Source of the DNA: Tubulanus polymorphus
Lineage: Eukaryota; Nemertea; Palaeonemertea; Tubulaniformes; Tubulanidae
Direction of reading: 5' to 3'
Assembly (NCBI RefSeq): GCF_964204645.1
Contig: NC_134036.1
Location: forward strand, 5,901,600 to 5,965,599
DNA length: 64,000 nucleotides
The translations under genes and the position numbers were made by a program. Of this stretch, positions 16,398 through 25,869 are shown piece by piece. Every line of letters starts with the position of its first letter. Within the stretch, counting starts at the first letter, position 1. The notes under the pieces were generated by a model. The model saw nothing but the letters and a program-made list of their open reading frames with translations, did not search any database and was not told the origin of the DNA.

Positions 16398-16561
16398 TCT
16401 AAATTTATAAGTTGGTATTTTATCTTTTGATTTATTTGAATTTAATATTTCTATTTCATTATTGATTTCTTCTATTTTATAACATAGCTGTTTGATAAAT
16501 AAATGTGCATCATATCCTGATAGATTATGAAATATAACTGGTACAAAATTAATTTTCTTAG

Positions 16562-18466
16562 CTACAAGTTACAATTCTCATGTGCAGCGCCTCTAAACTT
16601 TCCATTCAAATGATCATGGTCTCTTACTTTTTTATCTTTATAATTAAATATCTTTTCACAATAATAACATTTATCTGCAAACGCAAATTCTTCTTTATCT
16701 TCTTCTATCATTATAATTTCTATATTTGTATTCAATAATTTACTAAATCTTATTTCATATTCAATTAATAAGTCACAAAAATGATTGATAACATTTTCAT
16801 TTCTATAATTATAATATTCACTTTCAATTAGTTCTGGATAATCAGATTTAATATATAATCCGAAAGCTGCAGCTGATTGATGAATCTTTTTAATTGTATT
16901 TGTTATTGGTGGTTCTTCTGAATAATCATTTTCATTGGAATTTAATTTCTTTCTTTTATAATATATATCTTTTCTATCTTGATCAGTTAATTCTTTATTT
17001 AATGATTCAAAATCTCCATATATTACAAATGGTACTTTATTTTTGTAATCATATTTTTTGAATTCTAATATTTTATCCTTTTCACTTGGTAAAACTAATT
17101 TACAATAATCATGATTTTCACATAATTGTTTATGATCTAATAATGTACTTTCATTACTGAATTTATGTAAACATTTTCTACATAGATATATTTTATTATG
17201 GTGATCACTTTCTGTTCTAAAGAATAAATCTATTTGTTTAATCCACATATAATGATTCTCAAAATATAATATATCTATAACCACGTTTGAATCATAATCT
17301 TTTGATAGGTATAAAGGTTCTAATGTATAATGTTTAATATTATTTCCTTTTGTATTTGGTAATTTAATTAAATCAAATACATTTATTTTAAGATTATTAT
17401 CTCTTTCTATTTTTGGAATATTTTTAATTCTAACAGGATATTTATCTATCTTATAATTATTTTCAAATTGTTTATAATGAGTTAATCTAAAACTATGTGT
17501 AATATCTTCTGTTGGATGTAAACAACTTATTATAGCCCATATAAAACATTTATTATCAAAATTTTGTATATTTATTACACCATTAGTTTTAAATGGTAGT
17601 TTAATATAACTTGTTCCATTTATATTATCATCTTTATAATATGATAAATTATTTTCATCAATTGGTTTTGATTTAGTTAACTTATTATATTTTGTGTTAT
17701 AAACATGTAAAGTTATAAATATTATCTCATCAAATATTAAACCAGATCCTTCAAAATATTTCTCTTCTATTTTAGTTTTTATTTCATTATAACATTTATT
17801 TAATTTATCATCTATATGTTGTTTAGATATAATATGTTGTGAATGAGAATTTATATTATATATTGGTTTATCTTCAGATTTTATAAACTTTACTTTAACT
17901 GATATACTAATTTTTGGATATTCTACGTTTGTAATTATTTTTATTATTTCTTTCATATTTTCTAAATGTTTTTTATTTTCTTCTATTGTTTTTCCTTTAT
18001 GAAATTTAAACTCGATAGCTGCTGGACCAATATCACTTTTAAATGCTTCGGTTATCTCTATATCTTTTTTATTATCTAATGAATTAATATAATTTCTTAC
18101 ATCTTCCATGTATGGTCTTTTATTGTTTAATTTATTTTTTATTCTTTTAATTGTCTTCTGTTTCTTATCGTTATCATTATCAAAATAATCTTCACCTAAA
18201 ATATCATTATTCTTATTTCTAATATGACTTATAGATTTTAAATGTTCTTTATAATATCTTTTATCACTGAATGATTGATTACATGTATCACATTTGTATG
18301 TTTCTTTTTCATTCTTTAATTCTTCTAATTTAGTTTCTAATATATCATCTTTATATTCTAGTTTCAATTTATTCTCTAAATGTGTTATAGTTTTATTGTG
18401 TCTTGCTTTTTGAGACTTGTCTATATCGATATTACATGTTGGGCAGTAGTATTTATTTGCTTCCAT
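16562..18466 (-). CDS. polB: DNA polymerase B, N-terminal piece with zinc fingers and Exo I
   Basis: The 634 residues begin with two C2H2-like fingers (C8, C11, H23, H29 and C59, C62, H75, H81). A region containing DNKCFIWAI near 305 follows; it is common in Polinton polymerases and of uncertain role. A C..C...H...C zinc segment lies near 430-450. Exonuclease motif I (GDFES) is at 484-488. An endonuclease VII-like zinc element sits at the end (C600, C603, RDHDHLNGKFRGAAH). The frame ends at 16562 just before the Exo II block, which continues in another frame: a single-base break. The first 38 codons lie in the TIR and are duplicated at 1085. Confidence 0.9.
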   Translation of the reverse strand: MEANKYYCPTCNIDIDKSQKARHNKTITHLENKLKLEYKDDILETKLEELKNEKETYKCDTCNQSFSDKRYYKEHLKSISHIRNKNNDILGEDYFDNDNDKKQKTIKRIKNKLNNKRPYMEDVRNYINSLDNKKDIEITEAFKSDIGPAAIEFKFHKGKTIEENKKHLENMKEIIKIITNVEYPKISISVKVKFIKSEDKPIYNINSHSQHIISKQHIDDKLNKCYNEIKTKIEEKYFEGSGLIFDEIIFITLHVYNTKYNKLTKSKPIDENNLSYYKDDNINGTSYIKLPFKTNGVINIQNFDNKCFIWAIISCLHPTEDITHSFRLTHYKQFENNYKIDKYPVRIKNIPKIERDNNLKINVFDLIKLPNTKGNNIKHYTLEPLYLSKDYDSNVVIDILYFENHYMWIKQIDLFFRTESDHHNKIYLCRKCLHKFSNESTLLDHKQLCENHDYCKLVLPSEKDKILEFKKYDYKNKVPFVIYGDFESLNKELTDQDRKDIYYKRKKLNSNENDYSEEPPITNTIKKIHQSAAAFGLYIKSDYPELIESEYYNYRNENVINHFCDLLIEYEIRFSKLLNTNIEIIMIEEDKEEFAFADKCYYCEKIFNYKDKKVRDHDHLNGKFRGAAHENCNL

Positions 18467-18937
18467 TTTAATACTATATTTTTTATTAAAATTGATTTTA
18501 GAAGTTCAATGATTTAAATGAATATTTTAAGAGTAATAGGGGTAATAGGCTTTCATATCAAAGGTTTAATGATCGAGTTCATTAATAACATATATTAAAA
18601 GTAATTAAAAAACTATAATATATTTTCATAACCGCGTGCATTTCAGTTGAATAATAGAATAATTATTATCATTTGAATATATTTGATTATTTGAATTTGT
18701 GTATTGTAATTAAATCAATTGGTCGCGGAGCGGAGCGGTAGCGAAGTGGAGCGACTAATTGATTTAATACAATATGCTTTTTATATTATTGATATCTTAG
18801 AATAAATATTTAGTTTTGATATAAAATGCACGCGGTTATGAAAATATATTATAGTTTTTTAATTACTTTTAATATTTTGTTTTTTAATGGGCTCGACCGT
18901 TCGACCTTTGGTATGAAAGCCTATTACCCCTATTACT
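18353..18937 (-). repeat. Polinton right terminal inverted repeat (585 bp)
   Basis: Reverse complement of 614-1198; I found no mismatch in the stretches compared. It contains its own nested hairpin at 18532-18937 and the polB start. It ends CCCTATTACT next to the right AACGTC. Confidence 0.95.
18464..18490 (-). promoter_or_regulatory. A-tract/TATA start-proximal motif (polB)
   Basis: TAATAAAAAATATA, GTAT, TAAAATG on the minus strand at the polB start. The same bases occur at the left end before the ORF at 1085, because the motif is inside the TIR. Confidence 0.45.
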
Positions 18938-18943
18938 AACGTC
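18938..18943. repeat. Target-site duplication, right copy (AACGTC)
   Basis: Second AACGTC of the pair, followed by GTTCAATCACATCATTGG. This continues the host spacer exactly as in the empty site at 58250-58275. Confidence 0.95.
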
Positions 18944-19740
18944 GTTCAATCACATCATTGGATTCAGAGACCAGTAAATAAATATCTTAACCCGAATCGA
19001 TAAAGAAAAAAGCCACGCGTATAGATTTTGCTGCGGAATAAAATCCCCCAGGATCTTTGTAAACTAAAGGGATCAATACAAAAAGCAGTATTCATCCATG
19101 AAATGTTTCATATACTGTTTGCTCCGAACAAGACACAGAATCTTATGCATTTCTGTCATCAGTTTCCTTACCGATTTTACAGTAGAATTTTTCCAGTCAC
19201 AACTTTACCGCACTAAGAGACAGAGTCTACTGTATTTCACAAACTCTTACTCAATATTTGACCCCAACTCGAGTTTGAATTTTTTCAACGCTGGACTTTA
19301 CCGCAGTAAGAGACAGAGTCTACTGTATTTCACAAACTCTTACTCAGTATTTGACAGCAACTCTACATCGATATTTGACAGCAACTCGGGGTAGAAATTT
19401 ACCAGTCTTAACTTTAATACAGTAAGAGACAGAGTCTACTGTATTTCACAAATTCTTACTCGATATTTGATACTAAACCGGGATAGAATTTTACCAGTCA
19501 CAATTAATAAGGCAGTAACAGACAAACACAACTCGTCTCGACGGTGAATTGAAATTAGGTCTTTACCGCGATTTCGGTTAATTCCAGAAATAACGAATCA
19601 TTTAAATATCACGAAAATAGAGGATTCCTCAGTCTTAAGGCAGGGATATTGCTAATGGATTTAATCGTTTAAGCTGCTGTGAACAATTCCGGTTCTGTAT
19701 GAGTATTTCGGGATATGTAGAAACAATTGGTTTAGTTTAA
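18944..19740. repeat. Array spacer with about 90-bp tandem units
   Basis: Between the Polinton and the next receptor remnant, three to four degenerate units occur at about 19205-19510. Each contains GAGACAGAGTCTACTGTATT, TTCACAAACTCTTACTC, TATTTGAC and GGGTAGAATTTTACCAGTC. The same spacer is at 58256-59052 with few changes. Short plus-strand frames in it are shared only because the DNA is duplicated, and none looks like a protein. Confidence 0.75.
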
Positions 19741-20251
19741 TCAATCCTTGTTTCTTTTCGTAATCGTAAACATCGCAATCAACTGAATCCGAAAGCGACG
19801 CCTCGAAGCGCAATAAATGACGAAATTACAAGACGCTACGATCATTCTTACTATATTTTGAATTTGGTTCATTATTGCGTAAGAGGAGCCTCGGCCAAGT
19901 TTTCCGTTAAGAGTTCGAATTAGATTTTGGATCGATGCTCTGAGATTAAAGGCTTTCTTCAGTAAATAGAAACATGAAATGATAATTAACGTCAGAGTTA
20001 AACTACGGTCACTGCTGCTGCAACTGCTGCTGTTAGAAGTTTGATTATTTGTAGACATGGTTTTTCTCGCTGCTCCTGCGCGTCTCAACGTGAAAATCAA
20101 TCAGATTCACGTGGAACGGCCTGTAATCCGAGTGATGGATGTATTTACACCGCGGATGAGGTTTAAACCCCGCCTTCTCGGTGGTGGTTGTCAGGTCCGA
20201 TCCGTTGAGGTCGAGAAACTGAGCGCCAACCGATACATTTTCTGAAGCCAT
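19741..20251 (-). pseudogene. GPCR pseudogene with large internal deletion
   Basis: The start (MMASENVSVGAQFLDLNGSD, up to FHVNL near 20110) and the end (from the LRRAGAARKTM block near 20090 to the stop at 19741) match the array receptors. TM1 to TM5 are missing. The join puts the C-terminal part out of frame, so the N-terminal frame reads on into the wrong frame through the serine-rich loop. The flanks match 58256-60300, where the intact sister gene is 59053-60171. Confidence 0.85.
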
Positions 20252-20332
20252 CATTTCAGTCTGTACACAGCGCAAGTCACTGATTGGTAATAGAAACAAT
20301 CGATTTGAGCTTCCTAGTCTATCGTTGTACAA

Positions 20333-21221
20333 AGAACCAACGACATCTCAAGTTATTAGCGATTTCCCAAAATCGGACATAAAACCAACAAACTGAACAG
20401 TCAAACTGAGTCAAGTGCGCGTTGACGCTGAGAGACTAGGATTCGATGTACAGCAGTTCTCGATTTGACACCCGAATGTGAAGACTATAAGCCTGCAATT
20501 TCAGTGTAGCGAACCTCTACCCATATATTACATTCAGATATTGGATATAGCTAGATCTGAATCGACAGTGAAAAAAACCATGCGCATATATCTTGCGTTC
20601 GGTAGATCAATATCTGCGAAATAACACTTGGTAAATGCACTAAATAGGTGTCAATATAGAATGTACAGTGTGTATCTCCTGCCCGACCCGGTTGGACTTC
20701 ACGAGTCCGGACTGGACCACGTTAAAGACAGAGCCGACCGCACTTCACAAACTCTTTCTAGATGTTTGACCAAACGTGTACATCATACATTGATTTTCTT
20801 GGTGAAGTTGTGGCTTATCATACTATCGCAAAGCAGTCACTCGTATTTGCCGATATTTTTTCACTAGGTGGCGTTGAACTAGAAGTGGGCATGTTGTCCC
20901 TAGCCCACTTTAGTTCCACTCTGTAGTTATTCAATTGGCCACGGGATGGACTAATTCAGGTTATTTCAAAGTTCAAAAACTCTTTACTACAAGCGGAAAA
21001 CTCTAAAGAAATAGCTTGAGAATTTAATGATAATCCGCTGGCAGCTGAAATTGATTCGATCCTTGAAAAGAAATGATTAGATTTGTGATAATCTTTAGCG
21101 GTAGAGAACAACAGGACTGATCTTTGATTACTCAAATTGTTTACGAGCATCAGAATCTTTGGGCTACGGGGAACCATTCAGGTTCAGTATCAATGATCGG
21201 GCGTCTTGTCGAAGCTTCATT
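20333..21221. other. Intergenic spacer, no gene seen
   Basis: It holds 5' flank sequence of the pseudogene, a diverged copy of the spacer sequence found at 22380-22860, and a stretch (about 20900-21200) with no recognisable feature. Part of it (about 20265-20385 and 20735-20785) recurs inverted at 55144-55335. Confidence 0.5.
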
Positions 21222-22361
21222 TCAGTTTTTTAAATCATATTTTCTCTTCGTAATCGAAATCATCGCTTTCAGTTGATTTCGAAAGCGACGCCTCGAAGCG
21301 CAATAAATGACGAAATTACAAGACGCTACGATCATTTTGACTATATTTTGGATCTGGTTTATTATTGTTGATACTGAGCCTTTACCAAGTTTTCCGTTGA
21401 GAGTAAGAATTAGATTTCGGATCGATGCTCTGAGAGAAAATACTTTTTTCAGTAAATAGAAACATGAAATGAGAACTAACGTCAGAGTTAAACTACGGTC
21501 ACTGCTGCTGCTGCTGCTGCTGTTGCTGTTAGAAGTTTGATTATTTGTAGACATGGTTTTTCTCGCTGCTCCTGCGCGTCTCAACGTGAAAATCAATCGA
21601 ATAGTTATCAGAACCACTATCACTGTCGGGATTATAGTAAATAAAGGAGCGCGAACAAACATTTCATAATATTTCAAATGTATGGTTTTGGTAAAGGCAG
21701 TCATCCTCTGAGTCCATCTCTCGTGTCCAGTGCACGGATTACGGGAACGACTAGTATAATACTTGAAATGACTCCTGGAATGATCACAAACTGATAAGGC
21801 AACGCAGAAAGTAAGGTAGATGAAACATTTCTTCATGCTTATTATTCTAACAGCTTTTAAAGACCAACAAACTGCGATATATCTGTCTATAGCTATCAAC
21901 ATTGTTATCAGATCACTGATATCTGAAAACAAAAATTGAATGTTTTGCGTGTATGAATATGTACGCTTCATGACGTGGTTTATTTCAGCAGTCATGTCCA
22001 GTAACAGCGTGTGACTATAGAGCCGATACTGAAAGTCGAATACGACATAAGACAAACAAGTGAACGTGTCCGCAACAGCCAAACATCTCAAATAGAATAT
22101 ACTGGTGTTGTTTGAACGTTCATTACTGAGAATGATGAAAGACAGTAAATTTGTACCGAAACCGAAGACGGAAATGCTGAAAACGACGTAAGTCGTAATC
22201 TGTAGATACAGATTCACGTGAAATGGTTTGTAATCGGCGTGATGGATGTATTTACACCGCGAATGAGGTTTAAACCCTGCCTTCTCAGTGCTGGTTGTCA
22301 GGTCTGATCCGTTGAGGTCGAGAAACTGAGCGCCAACCGATACATATTCTGAAGCCATCAT
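21222..22361 (-). CDS. Rhodopsin-like GPCR (array member, 379 aa)
   Basis: Intact single-exon receptor. An N-terminus of about 55 residues carries an NGS sequon (N17) and a conserved Cys. Seven hydrophobic segments follow, with TM1 GFGTN, TM2 LAVAD, TM3 ending DRYIAVCW, an ECL2 Cys in NPCTGHERW, an ICL3 with seven serines in a row after NSN, and TM7 NFVIY in place of NPxxY. The C-terminal tail is basic (SRRRFRNQL). The loop residue before LKAV is Ser here rather than the usual Pro. Ligand unknown; the family resembles invertebrate peptide-receptor expansions. Confidence 0.92.
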   Translation of the reverse strand: MMASEYVSVGAQFLDLNGSDLTTSTEKAGFKPHSRCKYIHHADYKPFHVNLYLQITTYVVFSISVFGFGTNLLSFIILSNERSNNTSIFYLRCLAVADTFTCLSYVVFDFQYRLYSHTLLLDMTAEINHVMKRTYSYTQNIQFLFSDISDLITMLIAIDRYIAVCWSLKAVRIISMKKCFIYLTFCVALSVCDHSRSHFKYYTSRSRNPCTGHERWTQRMTAFTKTIHLKYYEMFVRAPLFTIIPTVIVVLITIRLIFTLRRAGAARKTMSTNNQTSNSNSSSSSSSDRSLTLTLVLISCFYLLKKVFSLRASIRNLILTLNGKLGKGSVSTIINQIQNIVKMIVASCNFVIYCASRRRFRNQLKAMISITKRKYDLKN

Positions 22362-23870
22362 TTCAGTATGTACACAAACAGTCTAACAGTCACTGATTGG
22401 TAATAGAAACAATTGGTTGTAACTTCCTAATTTATCGTTGTACTAAGAACCAGCAACATCTTAATTTATTAGCAATTTTCAAGCTGCAAGAATTGTGTAC
22501 GATATAAACGGACGTAAAACAACCAAACTGAAATGAGCCAAAAGTGCGCTAACGCTAAGAGACTAGAAGTCGAAATAAGCAGTTCTCGAGTTGACGCCCG
22601 ACAGCGAAGAACATTAACCTGCAATTTCAGTGTAGCGAAATTCTACCCATATATTACATTCGGATATTGGATATAGCTAGATCTGAATCGACAGTGAAAA
22701 AAATCATGCGCATATATCTTGCGGTAGATTAATATCTGCGAAATATAAAGTAAAATATGCTTGTAAATGCACAAAGTAGGTTTCAACTTTGAATGTGCAG
22801 TATATATTTTCTGCCTTGATCCGGTTGGACGTTGTGTCCCAAAATGAACCAAGACAGTGTCTACTGTATTTCACAAGCCTTTACTCTGTATCTGAAACCG
22901 ACTTGAGGTAGAACTCTATCAATCTCAACTCAAGCGGGTCAGAGGGTTTAGGGACAGAGTCTACTGTATTTAGCAAACTCTTACTCAGTATTTGACATCA
23001 ACTCGGGGTAGAATTTTACCAGTCTCAACTTTACAGCAATAACAGAGATGACTGGTGACTGATAGAGTACAGATAATAGGCTATTAGGGGTCAATGATAC
23101 GATTGCTGCTTCTAAGCTTACTAGCGAGCATAACTTTGTCAAAATCAAATTGTTTGATTAGAAACCCCCAAGACTAAATATTTTTCTGTATGGTAATAGA
23201 CATTGCAAAATGTAAGTATTTCGAAAATGGCTCATCGATTCGAGTTGAAACATCAGACTTTATCTTAGTTTATTTATCTTAATGTGGGTTTATAAACTTC
23301 ATTGACATTAGACACTTGTCTATGGAAACCAAAATTTGAAAAACGGTTGATAATTAGACTATTGGGATCAAGAAAATATATTACGTTTTTTTTAATTTGA
23401 AAAAATCGTGAAATACTGTGACGACGTCAACTCAAATGACTAATGATATACAAACCGATTTTTCTCTACGAAATTAGGTCCTTTACACGAGAGTTCGGTA
23501 GAAAAACGTACACTTCAATATTAAGAGTAAATCGATGGTTCTTTTGCTTTTTAGCTATCGTTGTATTGCGAGGGTGGTCAGCGCCTTTACGTAATAGATA
23601 GCTCAGACGAAGCATGGATAACGTTTAAAACTTTTAAAAAGTGGAAATTCATTCGTATCAAGCATGTTGAGAAATGATCGTAAATTTTCATATCTTATTA
23701 CCGGGAATTTCGTATTAACATAATCGCACTAAGCAAACTTTTTCTTTATAGGAAAATGCTATAAGAAAAGCCGTGAATTCTTAAATGCGTCGTATTAGCG
23801 AGGATTTCGTTGTTTAGCCGAGCCGTACTGACGAGGTTCCATTGAATCTATCACATTTAATCTTCATAAT
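22362..23870. other. Array spacer, duplicated at 55337-56834
   Basis: It includes 5' flank of the 21.2-kb gene, two units of the 90-bp repeat (about 22850-23040) and about 800 bp of unique-looking AT-rich sequence before the next receptor. The whole stretch recurs at 55337-56834 with few differences, including matching short frames that I do not regard as genes. Confidence 0.7.
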
Positions 23871-24971
23871 TTAAAACATCGCTTTCAGTTGATTTCGAAA
23901 GCGACGCCTCGAAACGCAATAAATGACGAAATTACAAGACGCTACGATCATTCTGATTATATTTTGAATTTGGTTCATAATTGTTGATAACGATCCTTTT
24001 CCAAGTTTTCCGTTGAGAGTGAGAATTAGATTGTGGATCGATGATCTGAGATCAAAAGCTTTCTTCATCAAAAATAAACATGAAATGAGAATTAACGTCA
24101 GAGTTAAACTACGGTCACTGCTGCTGCTGCTGCTGTTGGAGGTTTGATTATTTGGAGACATGGTTTTTCTCGCTGCTCCTGCGCGTCTCAACGTGAAAAT
24201 CAATCGAATAGTTATTAGAACCACTATCACCGTCGGTAGTGTAGTTATAACTAGAGCGCGGGCAAACACTTCATAATATTTCAAATATGCGTTTTTAGCA
24301 AATGGAGTCAACCTCCGAGCCCATCTCTCGTGTCCGGTGCACGGATTGATAGATTGACTTGTATAATATTTGAAGTAATTTCTCATCTGATCGCAAACTG
24401 AAATGATCAAAACAGAATTGATGCAGATATAACTTCTCTTCATACCAATAATTATGAAACTTTTCAGAGGCCAACAAACGACGATATATCTGTCTATAGC
24501 TATTAACAATGTTATCAGATCACTGATATTTGAAAATGAAAGTCGGGTGAATTGAGTATATGAATACATGCGCTTCATAGCATGGTTTATTTCAGCAGTC
24601 ATGTCCAGTAACAGCGTGTGACTGTAGAGCCGATACTGAAAGTCGAATACAATATAAGACAAACAAATAAACATGTCCGCAACAGCCAAACATCTCAAAT
24701 AGAATATACTGGTGTTGATTGGACGTTCTTTACTGAGAATGATAAAAGACAGTAAATTTGTACCGAAACCCCAGATGGCTATGCTGAAAATGACGTAAGT
24801 CGTGATCTGTAGATAAAGATTCACGTGAAACGGTTTGTAATCGGCGTGATGGATGTATTTACACCGCGGATGAGGTTTAAACCCCGCCTTCTCAGTGGTG
24901 GTTGTTGTCAGGTCTGATCCGTTTAGGTCGAGTAACTGAGCGCCAACCGATATATTTTCTGTAGCCTGCAT
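23871..24971 (-). CDS. Rhodopsin-like GPCR (array member, 366 aa)
   Basis: Intact single-exon receptor, start taken at ATG 24969-24971 (MQATENISV) rather than the upstream in-frame GTG. Same layout as the family: N-terminal sequons (NIS, NGS), TM1 GFGTN, TM2 LAVAD, TM3 DRYIVVCWPL, ECL2 NPCTGHERW, five serines plus SNS in ICL3, TM7 NFVIY. It differs from the receptor at 56835-57935 by only about two residues (QLLDL against QFLDL; HAMKRM against HVMKRM), so the pair is a recent duplication. Confidence 0.92.
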   Translation of the reverse strand: MQATENISVGAQLLDLNGSDLTTTTTEKAGFKPHPRCKYIHHADYKPFHVNLYLQITTYVIFSIAIWGFGTNLLSFIILSKERPINTSIFYLRCLAVADMFICLSYIVFDFQYRLYSHTLLLDMTAEINHAMKRMYSYTQFTRLSFSNISDLITLLIAIDRYIVVCWPLKSFIIIGMKRSYICINSVLIISVCDQMRNYFKYYTSQSINPCTGHERWARRLTPFAKNAYLKYYEVFARALVITTLPTVIVVLITIRLIFTLRRAGAARKTMSPNNQTSNSSSSSSDRSLTLTLILISCLFLMKKAFDLRSSIHNLILTLNGKLGKGSLSTIMNQIQNIIRMIVASCNFVIYCVSRRRFRNQLKAMF

Positions 24972-25073
24972 TTCAGTCGGCACTCCGAACACTCACTGCT
25001 TGTAGATGGAGACAAAATCGGTTTAAACTTCCATGTCTATCGTTGTACAAAGATCCAGCAATATCTCAAGTTA

Positions 25074-25223
25074 TTAGCGATTTTCCTGTTTGTAATCGGC
25101 GTGATGGATGTATTTACACCGCGGATGAGGTCTAAATCCTGCCTCGCCAGTGGTGATTGTCAGGTCAGTTCCGTTGAGGCCGAGAAACCGAGCGCCAGCA
25201 ACTGATATATTTGCAGCGGCCAT
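25074..25223 (-). pseudogene. Truncated receptor N-terminus, 49-codon open frame
   Basis: MAAANISVAG... through HPRCKYIHHADYK is a diverged receptor ectodomain start. It then switches to spacer sequence and stops within five codons. The frame is open in this copy. Equivalent units lie upstream of the other duplicated receptors (397-546, 58038-58187, 62743-62895). It is probably a deletion relic in which the body of an upstream receptor was lost, although an ectodomain-only peptide cannot be excluded. Confidence 0.55.
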
Positions 25224-25284
25224 CCATGCAAACTTCAAGCACAACGAAACTGCTTGAAATTGAAATCGCGCAGTTCTGGAGTTG

Positions 25285-25290
25285 AACGTC
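25285..25290. other. Paralogous empty Polinton target site (AACGTC)
   Basis: GAGTTGAACGTCGTTCAAT occurs with one AACGTC and no insert, in spacer sequence that matches both Polinton flanks. Confidence 0.85.
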
Positions 25291-25539
25291 GTTCAATCAT
25301 ATCATTAGATTCCGAGACCAGTAAATAAATATCTTAACCCGAATCGATAAAGAAAAAAGCCACGCGTATAGATTTTGCTGCGGAATAAAATCCCCCAGGA
25401 TCTTTGTAAACTAAAGGGATCAATACAAAAAGCAGTATTCATCCATGAAATGTTTCATATTTTGTTTGCTCCGAACAAGACACAGAATCTTATGCATTTC
25501 TGTCATCAGTTTTCTTACCGATTATACAGTAGAATTTTA

Positions 25540-25869
25540 GCGAGTTTGAATTTTTCAACGCTGGACTTTACCGCAGTAAGAGACAGAGTATTTCACAAAC
25601 TCTTATTCAGTATTCGATACCAACTCGGGATAGAAATTTACCAGTAACTTTTCCTAGACAAAGTCTGCTGAAACTGTTATACCAAGTCGACATGTCCAAA
25701 TACTGCATACCTAAGTAATTAACCGAGTAAGTAATTATAATAATTACTTTTTTGATGTAATCAAATCATTTAACCTCAACATGTTATCATCCTCCCGTAT
25801 TCTCTAACAATTCAGCGTTTTGACTCCGAGAGTTTGGCAATCATTTTTTTTTCTAAATACTTTACGAAC
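25540..25869. other. Spacer with one partial 90-bp unit, no gene
   Basis: It contains a partial unit (about 25560-25660) with TTCACAAACTCTTATTC and GGGATAGAAATTTACCAG, then unique sequence leading to the coiled-coil exon. It is duplicated at 63218-63541. Confidence 0.55.

Larger units (their letters stand above)
614..18937. mobile_element. Complete Polinton/Maverick DNA transposon, 18,324 bp
   Basis: The element has 585-bp terminal inverted repeats, AG...CT termini and a 6-bp target duplication. It encodes the diagnostic Polinton set: retrovirus-like chromodomain integrase, A32-like packaging ATPase, protein-primed family B DNA polymerase, double jelly-roll major capsid protein and a probable penton protein. 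It is strongly AT-rich against the flanking host DNA. Every gene checked is full length except polB, which carries two frame breaks. I found no Ulp1/adenain-type protease, which many Polintons carry. The TIRs match at every base I compared, which points to a recent insertion or recent homogenisation. Polintons are known both as self-synthesising transposons and as probable virus genomes. Confidence 0.97.

Noticed and set aside
614-18937. Free virus or bacterial contamination instead of an integrated element
   Set aside because: The 6-bp target duplication and the paralogous empty sites prove integration into this host locus.
25375-25647. Plus-strand frame repeated at 19028, 58340 and 63122
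   Set aside because: Shared only because the spacer is duplicated; lengths change with indels and no protein family features are present.
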